DNA of 16,691 nt from CAYUNT01 sp964446285 (GTDB lineage: Bacteria; Sumerlaeota; Sumerlaeia; SLMS01; CAYUNT01): NCBI GenBank assembly GCA_964446285.1, contig CAYUNT010000098.1:1-16691 (forward strand). The letters are read 5' to 3'. The notes below the pieces were generated by a model. It worked only from the letters and a program-made list of their open reading frames with translations, made no database searches and was not told the origin of the DNA. A program made the position numbers and the translations under genes. Below are positions 1-6,943 of the stretch, piece by piece. Every line of letters starts with the position of its first letter. Positions within the stretch are counted from its first letter, which is position 1.

Positions 1-5
1 AACCT

Positions 6-114
6 GGAACTGTTCAAAGTATCTGTGGGACAGGCAGCCTGCCTGCCGTGCATCGTTTTCTGAGAGACAGGCTGGCAGCCTGTCCTACTATAGTCTGTCA
101 CTTTGAACAGTTCC
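6..114. repeat. Inverted-repeat element with 15-bp terminal arms
   Basis: The outer arms GGAACTGTTCAAAGT (6-20) and ACTTTGAACAGTTCC (100-114) are perfect reverse complements of 15 bp. Nested inside are two copies of a GACAGGC/GCCTG-rich motif: one at about 29-45, and one at 66-84 that is itself a near-perfect palindrome (GACAGGCT..AGCCTGTC). The whole element can fold as a long hairpin or as two adjacent hairpins. It carries no coding capacity, so it resembles a MITE or REP/BIME-like intergenic repeat. No target-site duplication is obvious. The right arm lies inside the end of the GH13 reading frame and provides its stop codon. No second copy is visible in this window, so calling it dispersed is an inference. 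Confidence 0.7.
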
Positions 115-1728
115 CGATAGCACAACGCGCTTGAACATGGAATAGCCCGCCGCGCCGCCCTGATCCGTGGTTCGATACAGCCGCGCCGATTGCGGCGGCA
201 CACGCGCCTCCAGCCATCCGCATCGGATCATCACGCGCTCACCCGAAAGCAGGCATTCCACGGCGGCGCAATCCATCAGCAGGCTGTCGCGCACGGCGAT
301 ACTTTCCGTGACCTCCGCGCCCGACGGGTTCACCACGCAGAGAATCGTCTGGCGCGGATCGCCTGTCATGCGCAGGAAAGCAAACAAATCGCCGGCATCC
401 AGCGCGCGATAATCCCCAATCCGCAACGCTGGATTTGCGCGCCTGATTTGCGCGAGCTGGCGCGTGATTTGCAAGTCCGCATTCTCCTCAGACGCCAGGT
501 CCCAGCGCATCGGCGCACGGTTTTCCATATCGCCCCCTGCGCCTCCGCTGCCCATGCCCAACTCGGAACCATAATAAATCACAGGACATCCGGGCAGGGC
601 GAATTGCAGCACCCGCGTGAGATTTCGCTCTGCAATCGAGGGAAGGAGCGTGGCCAGGCGCGGCGTGTCGTGATTGTCGAGGATCGTGTGGCAGCGCAAA
701 ATGCCCTCGATTCCGGCGTCGTGAATCATGCGCTCGACGGCGCGTTGCGCAAGCGGCGGACGCATTTTCCCGCGCGCCAGTTCGACTATCAGCGAACGCA
801 AGTGCAGATTCAAAATACCATCGAGAACGCCCAGCCACTCCTCGGGATAATTCCAGCATTCCCCAAGGACGGCGCATCCGGGACGCGCGGCGTGTGCGGC
901 GTCGGTGAGTTCGCGCAAATACCGCAGACCGAGGTCCGGCGCCACATCGAGCCGCCAGCCGTCGATCTCATATTCGCGCAACCAGCGCTGCACCACGCTG
1001 CCACGCGACTCATAAACCCAGCCCCGCACATCAGGATTTTCCAGGTTGAGTTCGGGGAGATTGCGCACATTGCGCCAGCTGAGATAGCCATGCGGCAACC
1101 CGGAATGAATCGTGAACCATGCGCGTTCTGGCGCGGCAGGATCGGCCAGAGCACGCTGAAACGCAGGCATCCGCCGTCCCACATGATTGAACACCCCATC
1201 GAGAATCAGCCGCATTCCGCGCGCATGGAGGTCTCCGCAAAGAGCGCGCAAATCCTCGTTCGAGCCATATTGCGGGTCCACGCGCTCATAATCCATCGTG
1301 TCATATTTGTGGTTAGTAAATGCCTCAAAGATGGGATTGAGATACACAACCTCCGCGCCAAGCCCCTGGATGTAATCGAGGCGTCCGCGCAGCGAATCGA
1401 GGTCCCCGCCCCAGAATTCCAGCTCGCCTTCGATGTTTCCTTCCTCGGGCAAGTGGCGCCCGCGCGCTGGGACTTCGCTCCACGGGCGAAGACGGCGCGG
1501 CGGACTATAATGATCCAGTTTGTCTTCCAAGTGTTGCGAAGGCGCAAAACGATCCACAAACACCTGATAGACGATGCCGCCGCAACGCCAATCCGCCTGG
1601 CGGGTGCGCAGGACTTCGCAAGCAGGACGCGGCGATGGCGGCAGCGGAGGCGGCTGCGATGTCTGCTGAGCATAAGGCATTTGTGACGGAACTTTTGTGG
1701 TCGGAGCGGAAGATTTCTTGCGCGGCAT
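88..1728 (-). CDS. GH13 alpha-amylase-family glycosidase (neopullulanase/cyclomaltodextrinase-like)
   Basis: This protein of 546 residues should hydrolyse alpha-glucosidic bonds in maltodextrin-type substrates. It has no signal peptide, so it probably acts in the cytoplasm. All four GH13 motifs are present: region I DGVFNH (177-182), region II GWRLD with nucleophile Asp261, region III LGECW with acid/base Glu290, and region IV LDNHD with Asp354. The segment FWGGDLDSLRGRLDYI (106-120) followed by VVYLNPIF is typical of neopullulanase or cyclomaltodextrinase-like members. The first 35 residues are Pro/Ser/Gln-rich and probably disordered. Residues 440-520 look like the usual C-terminal beta domain. 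The last eight residues and the stop come from the inverted-repeat element, so the natural C-terminus may have been altered. The ATG at 1728 has only a weak Shine-Dalgarno. The family is certain; the exact substrate is not. Confidence 0.93.
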   Translation of the reverse strand: MPRKKSSAPTTKVPSQMPYAQQTSQPPPLPPSPRPACEVLRTRQADWRCGGIVYQVFVDRFAPSQHLEDKLDHYSPPRRLRPWSEVPARGRHLPEEGNIEGELEFWGGDLDSLRGRLDYIQGLGAEVVYLNPIFEAFTNHKYDTMDYERVDPQYGSNEDLRALCGDLHARGMRLILDGVFNHVGRRMPAFQRALADPAAPERAWFTIHSGLPHGYLSWRNVRNLPELNLENPDVRGWVYESRGSVVQRWLREYEIDGWRLDVAPDLGLRYLRELTDAAHAARPGCAVLGECWNYPEEWLGVLDGILNLHLRSLIVELARGKMRPPLAQRAVERMIHDAGIEGILRCHTILDNHDTPRLATLLPSIAERNLTRVLQFALPGCPVIYYGSELGMGSGGAGGDMENRAPMRWDLASEENADLQITRQLAQIRRANPALRIGDYRALDAGDLFAFLRMTGDPRQTILCVVNPSGAEVTESIAVRDSLLMDCAAVECLLSGERVMIRCGWLEARVPPQSARLYRTTDQGGAAGYSMFKRVVLSGTVQSDRL

Positions 1729-1917
1729 GAAACAAACTCATATCAGCTAAAATGACGCGGATTGTGCCCCTTCTGGAATCTCTCCCAACGGCGAACAAAT
1801 CCCAGCGCGGGGCCAAGCGATACCTTGTGCGTGACGGGCCGTCGAGAGGGATTTCCCAAATTGCCGGCTCCCTTCAGACCCTCCCAATAGTCTAAGGTTG
1901 AATATCCCTTGCTCAAT

Positions 1918-1945
1918 ACTCACAACCCACAAGTCACAACTACCC
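1918..1945. repeat. Degenerate heptanucleotide tandem repeat
   Basis: Four contiguous 7-bp units read ACTCACA, ACCCACA, AGTCACA, ACTACCC. They vary at a few positions but keep the 7-bp phase. The array lies in non-coding DNA upstream of the GH13 gene. A related array at 6670-6717 shares the CACAAC-type core. Degenerate 7-bp arrays are known as STRR sequences in cyanobacteria; their role there is unclear. Confidence 0.5.
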
Positions 1946-2286
1946 AGCAGAATAGCATCATCAGGCCAGAAAAAACCCGTCCCCCGGACGCGGTGGCGGC
2001 CAGCGGGAGAGAGTAGAGCGATGGGGATTATGGATTGTGGACGCGCCGTCATCGGCGCGTGTTGGGGACTGCGGCGGATGCGTAATGCGATGTCGAAATA
2101 CACCCAGCCGAAGAAGACGGCGATGTTGGCCGGGACACTTGCGAATCTAAAAGGCACCGCCTCCCTCCGCCCTATCCGGAGGCGCCCTCGCCGCCTTTGC
2201 CTCTTCATGCTGAAATGCTTGGCATTTTCATGCGGAGGCTCTGACCATCCCCAGTTGCCCAGATTTTGCTCAAATAGTTTGGGGGA

Positions 2287-2307
2287 GGAAGAGACTTATA
2301 CTCTTCC
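2287..2307 (+). promoter_or_regulatory. Possible operator/promoter upstream of the cNMP-binding gene
   Basis: GGAAGAG (2287-2293) and CTCTTCC (2301-2307) form a perfect 7-bp dyad around a 7-base spacer. TATACT at 2297-2302 lies inside it and matches five of six positions of a sigma-70 -10 box. No good -35 box stands 16-18 bp upstream. The dyad could be a repressor or activator site over the promoter, or simply an RNA hairpin. The strand and function are inferred from position only. Confidence 0.25.
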
Positions 2308-2518
2308 CCTTGTAATCATAACCATGCCCATAGTCCCGGACCGCCCGCCCCGCTCGTCCCCAATACGTATGCAGCGTTTGTGAAGGATCAGGGTGGACGG
2401 GGCCTGTGCAGATTTGGATTGGGAATCGCAGGCGTTCGCGCTACACAAACGGCGTTTCGAGGGCGCAGAACGCGTTCACGATACGTTTTCCGAGCATGTA
2501 TTGCTTCCAGATTCTTCC

Positions 2519-3037
2519 ATGACTCCGCAAATCGCAAATCCCGAATTCCCGCACGCCAGCACGGAATCTCTTCCGGGGCTGATTCTGGATTTGCGCAAAT
2601 CCGAGGTGTTTGCCGGCCTGGATGATGAACAAATCCTCCTGGTTTCCTCTTGTTGCCGCCGGCGTTTGTATTATCGAGGCGAAACAGTTTTTGAGGATGC
2701 CGATCCGGGCGATGATATGTTCCTCATTCAGCGCGGGCGCGTGACGGTCCGGCTGGAATCCATCCAGCCGCATTATGAATTGGTTATATCCAGCCTGAGC
2801 GAGGGACAGGTTCTGGGCGAAATGTCGCTTCTGATGCAACGCCACCGCTCCGCGACAGCCGTGTGCGCCGAGCCGACCGAAGTGATCCAGATTCATGGCG
2901 CTTCGCTTCGCGAGATTTTCAACCTGCATCCGCGTCTGGGCTACACTGTGGTCACAAACCTGTCCCGTATTCTTTGCCGGCGGCTGGAACGCATGAACCG
3001 CCGCCTGCTCAACATTATGCGTGTGAATTATCTCTGA
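2519..3037 (+). CDS. Single-domain cyclic-nucleotide-binding (CRP-like effector) protein
   Basis: From the ATG at 2519 the product has 172 residues. It is essentially one cNMP-binding beta-roll: LRKSEVFAGLDDEQI (25-39) opens the domain, YYRGETVFEDADPGDDMFLI (51-70) is the typical middle strand region, and GQVLGEMSLL...RHRSATAV (96-115) is the phosphate-binding cassette, with Glu101 and Arg110/Ser111 in the expected places. The protein stops after the C-helix, leaving no room for a helix-turn-helix. It therefore probably senses a nucleotide, or acts as a structural domain, through protein partners rather than by binding DNA. A GTG at 2393 with AAGGA five bases upstream would add 42 residues that look unlike the family; the ATG has no clear ribosome-binding site, so the start is open. 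It lies 37 bp before lysA and is probably co-transcribed with it. Confidence 0.82.
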   Translation: MTPQIANPEFPHASTESLPGLILDLRKSEVFAGLDDEQILLVSSCCRRRLYYRGETVFEDADPGDDMFLIQRGRVTVRLESIQPHYELVISSLSEGQVLGEMSLLMQRHRSATAVCAEPTEVIQIHGASLREIFNLHPRLGYTVVTNLSRILCRRLERMNRRLLNIMRVNYL

Positions 3038-3074
3038 TTGCCGCACTTTGCACTGCTGAGGAAACACTGCACCT

Positions 3075-4559
3075 ATGGCCCGCTCAACCAAACCCACTGC
3101 ATCCGCTCCGCCATCCTCCTCCCATCCGGCCGCGGAAAATCCACGCCGGGCGCGGCGCGAGGCGCCTCATCCATGCTTTTTTCAGCATATAAACGGCGAA
3201 CTTTGCTGCGAATCCGTGCCACTGTCATCTCTGGCGCGCGATTTCGGCACGCCGCTGTATGTGTATAGCCTGGCGCAGGTGCTGGCGAATTACAGCCGCC
3301 TGGCGAACGCCTTCGCCCCGGCGAAACCTCTCATCGCCTATTCTGTAAAAGCCAATGGAAACCTGGCGATTATGAATGCCCTCGCCCGGCGGGGCGCGGG
3401 ATTCGACATCGTATCGGTTGGCGAACTCGAGCGCGTGTTGAAGGCGGGGGGCGAGGCGAAAAACGTCATTTTCGCCGGCGTGGGCAAGCGGCGCGACGAA
3501 ATCCGCCGGGCCATTCAGGCAGGCGTCGGCGAGTTTAATATCGAATCGCCCGGTGAGGCTGAAGCGATCAATGAAGAGGCGCGGGCGCTCGACCGCGTGG
3601 CGGCAGTGGCCATCCGCCTGAATCCCGATGTGGACGCCCATACGCACGAATACATCACCACGGGGCGCAAGGAAAATAAGTTTGGCATCAACCTCGAACA
3701 TGCGCGCGGCGTCGCGGAGCGGATTCTTGCGCTTCCGAATCTGCGGCTTGCCGGAGTGCAGGCGCACATTGGCTCGCAGATTCTCGATCCGTCGGTTCAC
3801 GCGCGGGCCATGGCGCGCCTGGAAGAATTTGTGCTGTGGCTTATGGGCGGCGGCGTGGAACTCGAAACCCTGAACATGGGCGGCGGATTTGGAATTGATT
3901 ATGAAAACGGGCAATATCCGCTGGTCGTCGAAAAGGTGGCGGCGCAGGTTATGCCCGTGGCGCGGCGGCTGCGCTTGAAACTGGTGCTGGAACCCGGGCG
4001 CTATATCGTCGGGTCGGCGGGCGTTTTGCTCGCGCGCGTGCTGTATGTAAAGCGCGGATCGGTGAAGACGTTTGTGATTGTGGATGCCTCGATGACCGAC
4101 TTGCTGCGTCCTGCGTTGTATGCGGCCCATCATCGAGTGCTGGCGGTTGTGAACCGCGCCGCGAAAACCAAGGCGGGAGCAGGAAAATCGGCTGCCGCGC
4201 GGCCTGCAATGCAGACCGTGGACATCGTTGGGCCGATTTGCGAATCCTCGGACTTTTTTGCGCGCGAGCGGCCGTTGCCGCCCACCGAACCGGGCGATCT
4301 GCTGGCGATTATGGACGCGGGCGCTTACGGGTTTGTCATGTCGTCGAACTACAACACGCGCCCGCGCCCGGCGGAAGTGCTTGTCAATGGACGCAAGACC
4401 TTCCTGGCGCGCCGCCGCGAAACCGTCGAGGAATTGATCTCGCTCGATACGATTCCGGACGCGTCGTGGTTGCGCGCGGCGCCAGCGGCCAAGAACGCTG
4501 CCGCAGCTAAAAAGACAACATCGCGCAGCAAACGCGGCGCAAAGCGGAGGAATTCCTAA
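3075..4559 (+). CDS. lysA: Diaminopimelate decarboxylase
   Basis: This enzyme converts meso-diaminopimelate to L-lysine, the last step of lysine synthesis, using pyridoxal phosphate in the cytoplasm. The fold-type III features are clear: Lys92 in AYSVKAN forms the Schiff base, HIGSQI and GGGFGIDY bind the cofactor, EPGRYIVG is the usual phosphate-side motif, and CESSD with Cys389 supplies the active-site cysteine from the second subunit. At 494 residues it is longer than the usual 410-430. The excess is three low-complexity segments: a Ser/Pro/Arg-rich N-terminus (1-35), a Lys/Ala-rich loop just before the VDIVGPICES motif (about 357-380), and a basic Ala/Lys/Arg tail (about 470-494). The ATG at 3075 has GAGG 13 bases upstream, a long spacing. 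A start nearer residue 36 is possible but no better in-frame ATG is seen. Confidence 0.95.
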   Translation: MARSTKPTASAPPSSSHPAAENPRRARREAPHPCFFQHINGELCCESVPLSSLARDFGTPLYVYSLAQVLANYSRLANAFAPAKPLIAYSVKANGNLAIMNALARRGAGFDIVSVGELERVLKAGGEAKNVIFAGVGKRRDEIRRAIQAGVGEFNIESPGEAEAINEEARALDRVAAVAIRLNPDVDAHTHEYITTGRKENKFGINLEHARGVAERILALPNLRLAGVQAHIGSQILDPSVHARAMARLEEFVLWLMGGGVELETLNMGGGFGIDYENGQYPLVVEKVAAQVMPVARRLRLKLVLEPGRYIVGSAGVLLARVLYVKRGSVKTFVIVDASMTDLLRPALYAAHHRVLAVVNRAAKTKAGAGKSAAARPAMQTVDIVGPICESSDFFARERPLPPTEPGDLLAIMDAGAYGFVMSSNYNTRPRPAEVLVNGRKTFLARRRETVEELISLDTIPDASWLRAAPAAKNAAAAKKTTSRSKRGAKRRNS

Positions 4560-4610
4560 GGCCCAAACCTATTAGCGGGAAACGCATGTTTATACTCGAC
4601 TGATTGCCTA

Positions 4611-6521
4611 TCATTGGGTTCTTTTGTTGGCAATCGTCTCATGGGTCCCATTCGTCCCAGAGGTCGCATTTCCGCCCCGCCGCCGCGCAAACAGAAGTGT
4701 GGACAGCGCGGCGATTGCGGTAATGGCAGATATAAGGGAAATGGCATTTGCGACACGGCGCAGCGGGGTTTCCGTGAAGCGAATGCGCACGTCGTTTTCA
4801 CCCGCGGGCTGCATCCATCCGAGAAGCCCGCGCTCCGTTGCGGCGAAGGTTTCGGCCTGGCGGCCGTTGATCTCGACGCGCCATCCGGGAAATGCGAACA
4901 CCTCGAAACAAACCGGCATGGGGCGCGGCGCGCGGATTGTGTATTGATAGGAAGCGGACTTCGCGCCGCGAAAACGAATCAACGCCCCGGTTTCCTTTTC
5001 GAGAACACGGTTTTTGGAATCCTCAAGCCAGTGAAATTGGCGGCGCGAAAGGCGCGAGGGCGGTTCATGGACGGTTTGCGGCAGGTATTCGCCCGCCGTG
5101 GTGTCTGTGTTGATTTGGCGGATGATTTCCGGCGTATAGACTGGCGCATGAATCTTGAAAATTAGTGGTGACAGATAGGGCGCGGAGACGACGCCGGGCA
5201 GGCCGATAATCAGCGCAGCGGCAATTCGCCGGGCGCGCGGCGAGGGAAGGCGGCGGCGTATCCATCCGGATTTTATCCATATCCCAACAGCGATTCCGCC
5301 CGCCGCTGCCGCCCAGAACGTGGCGGGAATGAGCAAGCGCCAGGGAAATTGCACAAAGCTCGCACCGGGCGCCCAGCGCCACAGGGGAGCGGAGACAGGC
5401 ATCATCAGAACGAGATGAAGCGCGAGCATCGCCAGGGAAAACGCACACAGCCGCAAGAGACCGCGCGCGTGAATTGTAGAAGCGGAGGCGGTTTGCGGCG
5501 GGTTTTTTCGCGAGCGATTTGCGCGCAGCGCATTCCATAGGACAAACAGCGCGCTCGCAACGGCGGCCCAAAGCGCCAGGCCAAGTTGAAAGGAAATCGT
5601 GTCGCCTCGCCCCGGCAGGCTCAGGCCAAATCCCCAGGTGGGATCAATAAATTGCCACGGATACACAAAATGGTCGGCGACTCGGATCAGGTCCGTTAGA
5701 ATCCGCGGACGGCAATAGCGCAAATCGGCCAGGGCAGGAATCCAGAAGAATGCGCCCATGGCCAGAGCGAAAAGCCCTGCAGCGACCATCACGCGCGCCC
5801 TTCGCCAGTTAAGATAAGTCTGGCCGTTGCGGCGGCTGAAAAGGAAAAACATTGCCAATCCCAAGAGATTCCACGCGGCGAGATAGCCTGTCAGGACATG
5901 AGCAAGCGGGACGGCGGCGATGGCGATAGCGCCCCACGCTGCGGAGCGCCAGCGAGCCGGACCTGCGTGTTTTGCGGCAAACACAGCGTGCGACAATCCC
6001 CAAAACGCCCACGGCCACAGCCCAATCGCCGCGAACTCGGGCAGATTGCCCCGCACATAAAGCGTCATGGCGTGATACGGCGCGAATAGATACAGCGCCG
6101 CGCCCGCCAGCGCCCCCGCGCGGCCTGTCCATCCACGCAGGAATGCGAACATCCCCGCCGCGCCTAGCCACGCCGAAATAAGAATGGCAAACTTCCACGC
6201 TGCCGCTTGGCCCGCGCCACAAAGAAAAAACGGCTCGGCCAGCGCGAAACTCAGCGGCGGATAAAAGTCAAAGAGCGGATATCCATATCCGCCCGCCAGA
6301 TTTTCGCCCCATCGCACGGGAAATTGCCCGCCCCGCAGAGCCGCGTCGAATTCCACCAAGCGCACTTGCGGATGATACATTTCATGCGAAACAAACCATT
6401 CTCCGCCCAGCCATAGCGATCCGGTAAAAAGCATCGCACCCAGCAAGCAAAGAAGCAGCGGTGCAATTGCGCTCCAGCGACGCCGTCTTGCTGCTGGATG
6501 CGATTGCGCGGATTGCCCCAT
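4611..6521 (-). CDS. PTPS-related polytopic membrane protein (GT-C/YfhO-like)
   Basis: This is a 636-residue inner-membrane protein with roughly a dozen hydrophobic segments, the first at 18-38. Characteristic motifs are RWGENLAGGYGYPLFDFYPP (70-89), an early YHPQVRLVEF segment, and SFVQFPWRLL before a late helix. This pattern matches the family named 6-pyruvoyl-tetrahydropterin-synthase-related membrane proteins (PF10131), which resemble GT-C or YfhO-type glycosyltransferases and are unrelated to real PTPS enzymes. A soluble stretch of about 150 residues near the end (CFEVFAFPGWRVEINGR) looks like the beta-rich domain of such proteins, followed by one last helix near 590-612. Residues 618-629 (NAT-SGT-NGT-HET) are encoded by four 9-bp repeats, so the tail is probably a recent extension. 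Lipid-linked sugar transfer to a surface polymer is the likely role, but the substrate is unknown. It ends 51 bp from convergent lysA, with no clear terminator. Confidence 0.82.
   Translation of the reverse strand: MGQSAQSHPAARRRRWSAIAPLLLCLLGAMLFTGSLWLGGEWFVSHEMYHPQVRLVEFDAALRGGQFPVRWGENLAGGYGYPLFDFYPPLSFALAEPFFLCGAGQAAAWKFAILISAWLGAAGMFAFLRGWTGRAGALAGAALYLFAPYHAMTLYVRGNLPEFAAIGLWPWAFWGLSHAVFAAKHAGPARWRSAAWGAIAIAAVPLAHVLTGYLAAWNLLGLAMFFLFSRRNGQTYLNWRRARVMVAAGLFALAMGAFFWIPALADLRYCRPRILTDLIRVADHFVYPWQFIDPTWGFGLSLPGRGDTISFQLGLALWAAVASALFVLWNALRANRSRKNPPQTASASTIHARGLLRLCAFSLAMLALHLVLMMPVSAPLWRWAPGASFVQFPWRLLIPATFWAAAAGGIAVGIWIKSGWIRRRLPSPRARRIAAALIIGLPGVVSAPYLSPLIFKIHAPVYTPEIIRQINTDTTAGEYLPQTVHEPPSRLSRRQFHWLEDSKNRVLEKETGALIRFRGAKSASYQYTIRAPRPMPVCFEVFAFPGWRVEINGRQAETFAATERGLLGWMQPAGENDVRIRFTETPLRRVANAISLISAITAIAALSTLLFARRRGGNATSGTNGTHETIANKRTQ
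4635..4670 (-). repeat. 9-bp tandem repeat inside the 3' end of the membrane-protein gene
   Basis: On the minus strand four contiguous nonamers read AATGCGACC, TCTGGGACG, AATGGGACC, CATGAGACG. Because 9 is a multiple of 3 the array stays in frame and encodes four X-X-Thr tripeptides near the C-terminus. The consensus, about AATGGGACC, resembles the TAAAGGACC nonamer found upstream of the same gene at 6563-6607. Confidence 0.55.
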
Positions 6522-6562
6522 GAACTTATGCCGGCAAGATTATGCGATAGGGAAATAAGAAG

Positions 6563-6607
6563 AAAAGGACGAAAGGAACCCAAAAGACCTAAAGGACCAA
6601 AGGGATA
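6563..6607 (+). repeat. Degenerate 9-bp tandem repeat upstream of the membrane-protein gene
   Basis: Five consecutive nonamers read AAAAGGACG, AAAGGAACC, CAAAAGACC, TAAAGGACC, AAAGGGATA on the plus strand. They keep strict 9-bp phase with point differences. The array begins 41 bp upstream of the ATG at 6521, so it lies in the probable 5' leader, where on the transcribed strand it gives a pyrimidine-rich tract. Length change in such an array could alter expression, but nothing here proves that. Confidence 0.5.
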
Positions 6608-6669
6608 AGTGGGAACCAGACGATTGGTAGAAGGAAAAAGTCATAATGGGCGTCTTCTTCTCACCACCC

Positions 6670-6717
6670 ACAACTCACAACTCTGTTCACTGTCCACTGT
6701 TTACTGCCCACTGTCTC
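6670..6717 (+). repeat. Degenerate heptanucleotide tandem repeat
   Basis: Two ACAACTC units (6670-6683) run into five 7-bp units CTGTTCA, CTGTCCA, CTGTTTA, CTGCCCA, CTGTCTC (6683-6717). All keep 7-bp spacing. The array ends three bases after the stop codon of the 62-residue membrane-protein gene, so it lies directly in that gene's 3' region. It is similar in kind to the array at 1918-1945. Confidence 0.6.
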
Positions 6718-6720
6718 CTC

Positions 6721-6909
6721 TTACACCAGCCCTTTGAGCCTGAGCGCCCAGAATCCGAAAGCGACTCCGCCCGCCAAAATCAACCAGCCCCAAATGCCGC
6801 CCGACTTGGTTTTCAGCGCGATGGCCGCGCCGACGATTACAAGGATTCCCCCAAGGATCAACGAATACGTGAAGTTTCCCCCTACCCACGACGTGATGGA
6901 TTGAAGCAT
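6721..6909 (-). CDS. Small two-TM membrane protein, unknown function
   Basis: The product is 62 residues and almost entirely hydrophobic. One helix spans about 15-33 (YSLILGGILVIVGAAIAL), a short Lys/Ser/Gly turn (KTKSGG) follows, and a second helix spans about 38-56. It ends in a short basic tail. A strong AAGGAG (6922-6917) sits 7 bases before the ATG, the best ribosome-binding site on this strand, which supports a real gene despite its size. It follows the small CxxC protein by 34 bp and is probably on the same transcript. I do not recognise the family. The helical hairpin would suit a small membrane accessory subunit, but that is only a structural impression. Confidence 0.72.
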   Translation of the reverse strand: MLQSITSWVGGNFTYSLILGGILVIVGAAIALKTKSGGIWGWLILAGGVAFGFWALRLKGLV

Positions 6910-6943
6910 GGCGGTTCTCCTTCGATTGGACTCAGCGCATGAC

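Larger units (their letters stand above)
1729..2518. other. Divergent intergenic region, no convincing gene
   Basis: This stretch separates the minus-strand GH13 gene from the plus-strand cNMP-binding gene and should hold both promoters. Open frames exist on both strands (1747-2208 minus, 1898-2383 plus), but their products are Arg/Ser-rich, unlike any family I recognise, and they overlap each other. Visible structures are a degenerate 7-bp repeat (1918-1945), a perfect 8-bp stem with a 4-base loop (ACGCGCCG/CGGCGCGT, 2041-2060), an imperfect hairpin near 2206-2234, and a palindrome overlapping a TATACT hexamer (2287-2307). A GTG at 2393 with AAGGA upstream is an alternative start for the cNMP gene. 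Confidence 0.6.

Noticed and set aside
190..1686. Plus-strand open frame of about 500 codons opposite the GH13 gene
   Set aside because: It is antisense to a gene with all four GH13 motifs, and its product is Arg/His/Ile-rich without a recognisable domain.
2041..2060. Perfect 8-bp hairpin as a terminator
   Set aside because: No T-tract follows on either strand and it lies between divergent genes, where no transcript should end.
1747..2383. Overlapping open frames on both strands between the GH13 and cNMP genes
   Set aside because: Neither has a ribosome-binding site or family resemblance, and one reads through the heptamer repeat.
4560..4610. Bidirectional terminator between convergent lysA and the membrane-protein gene
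   Set aside because: I see no GC-rich stem followed by a T-tract in this 51-bp gap.
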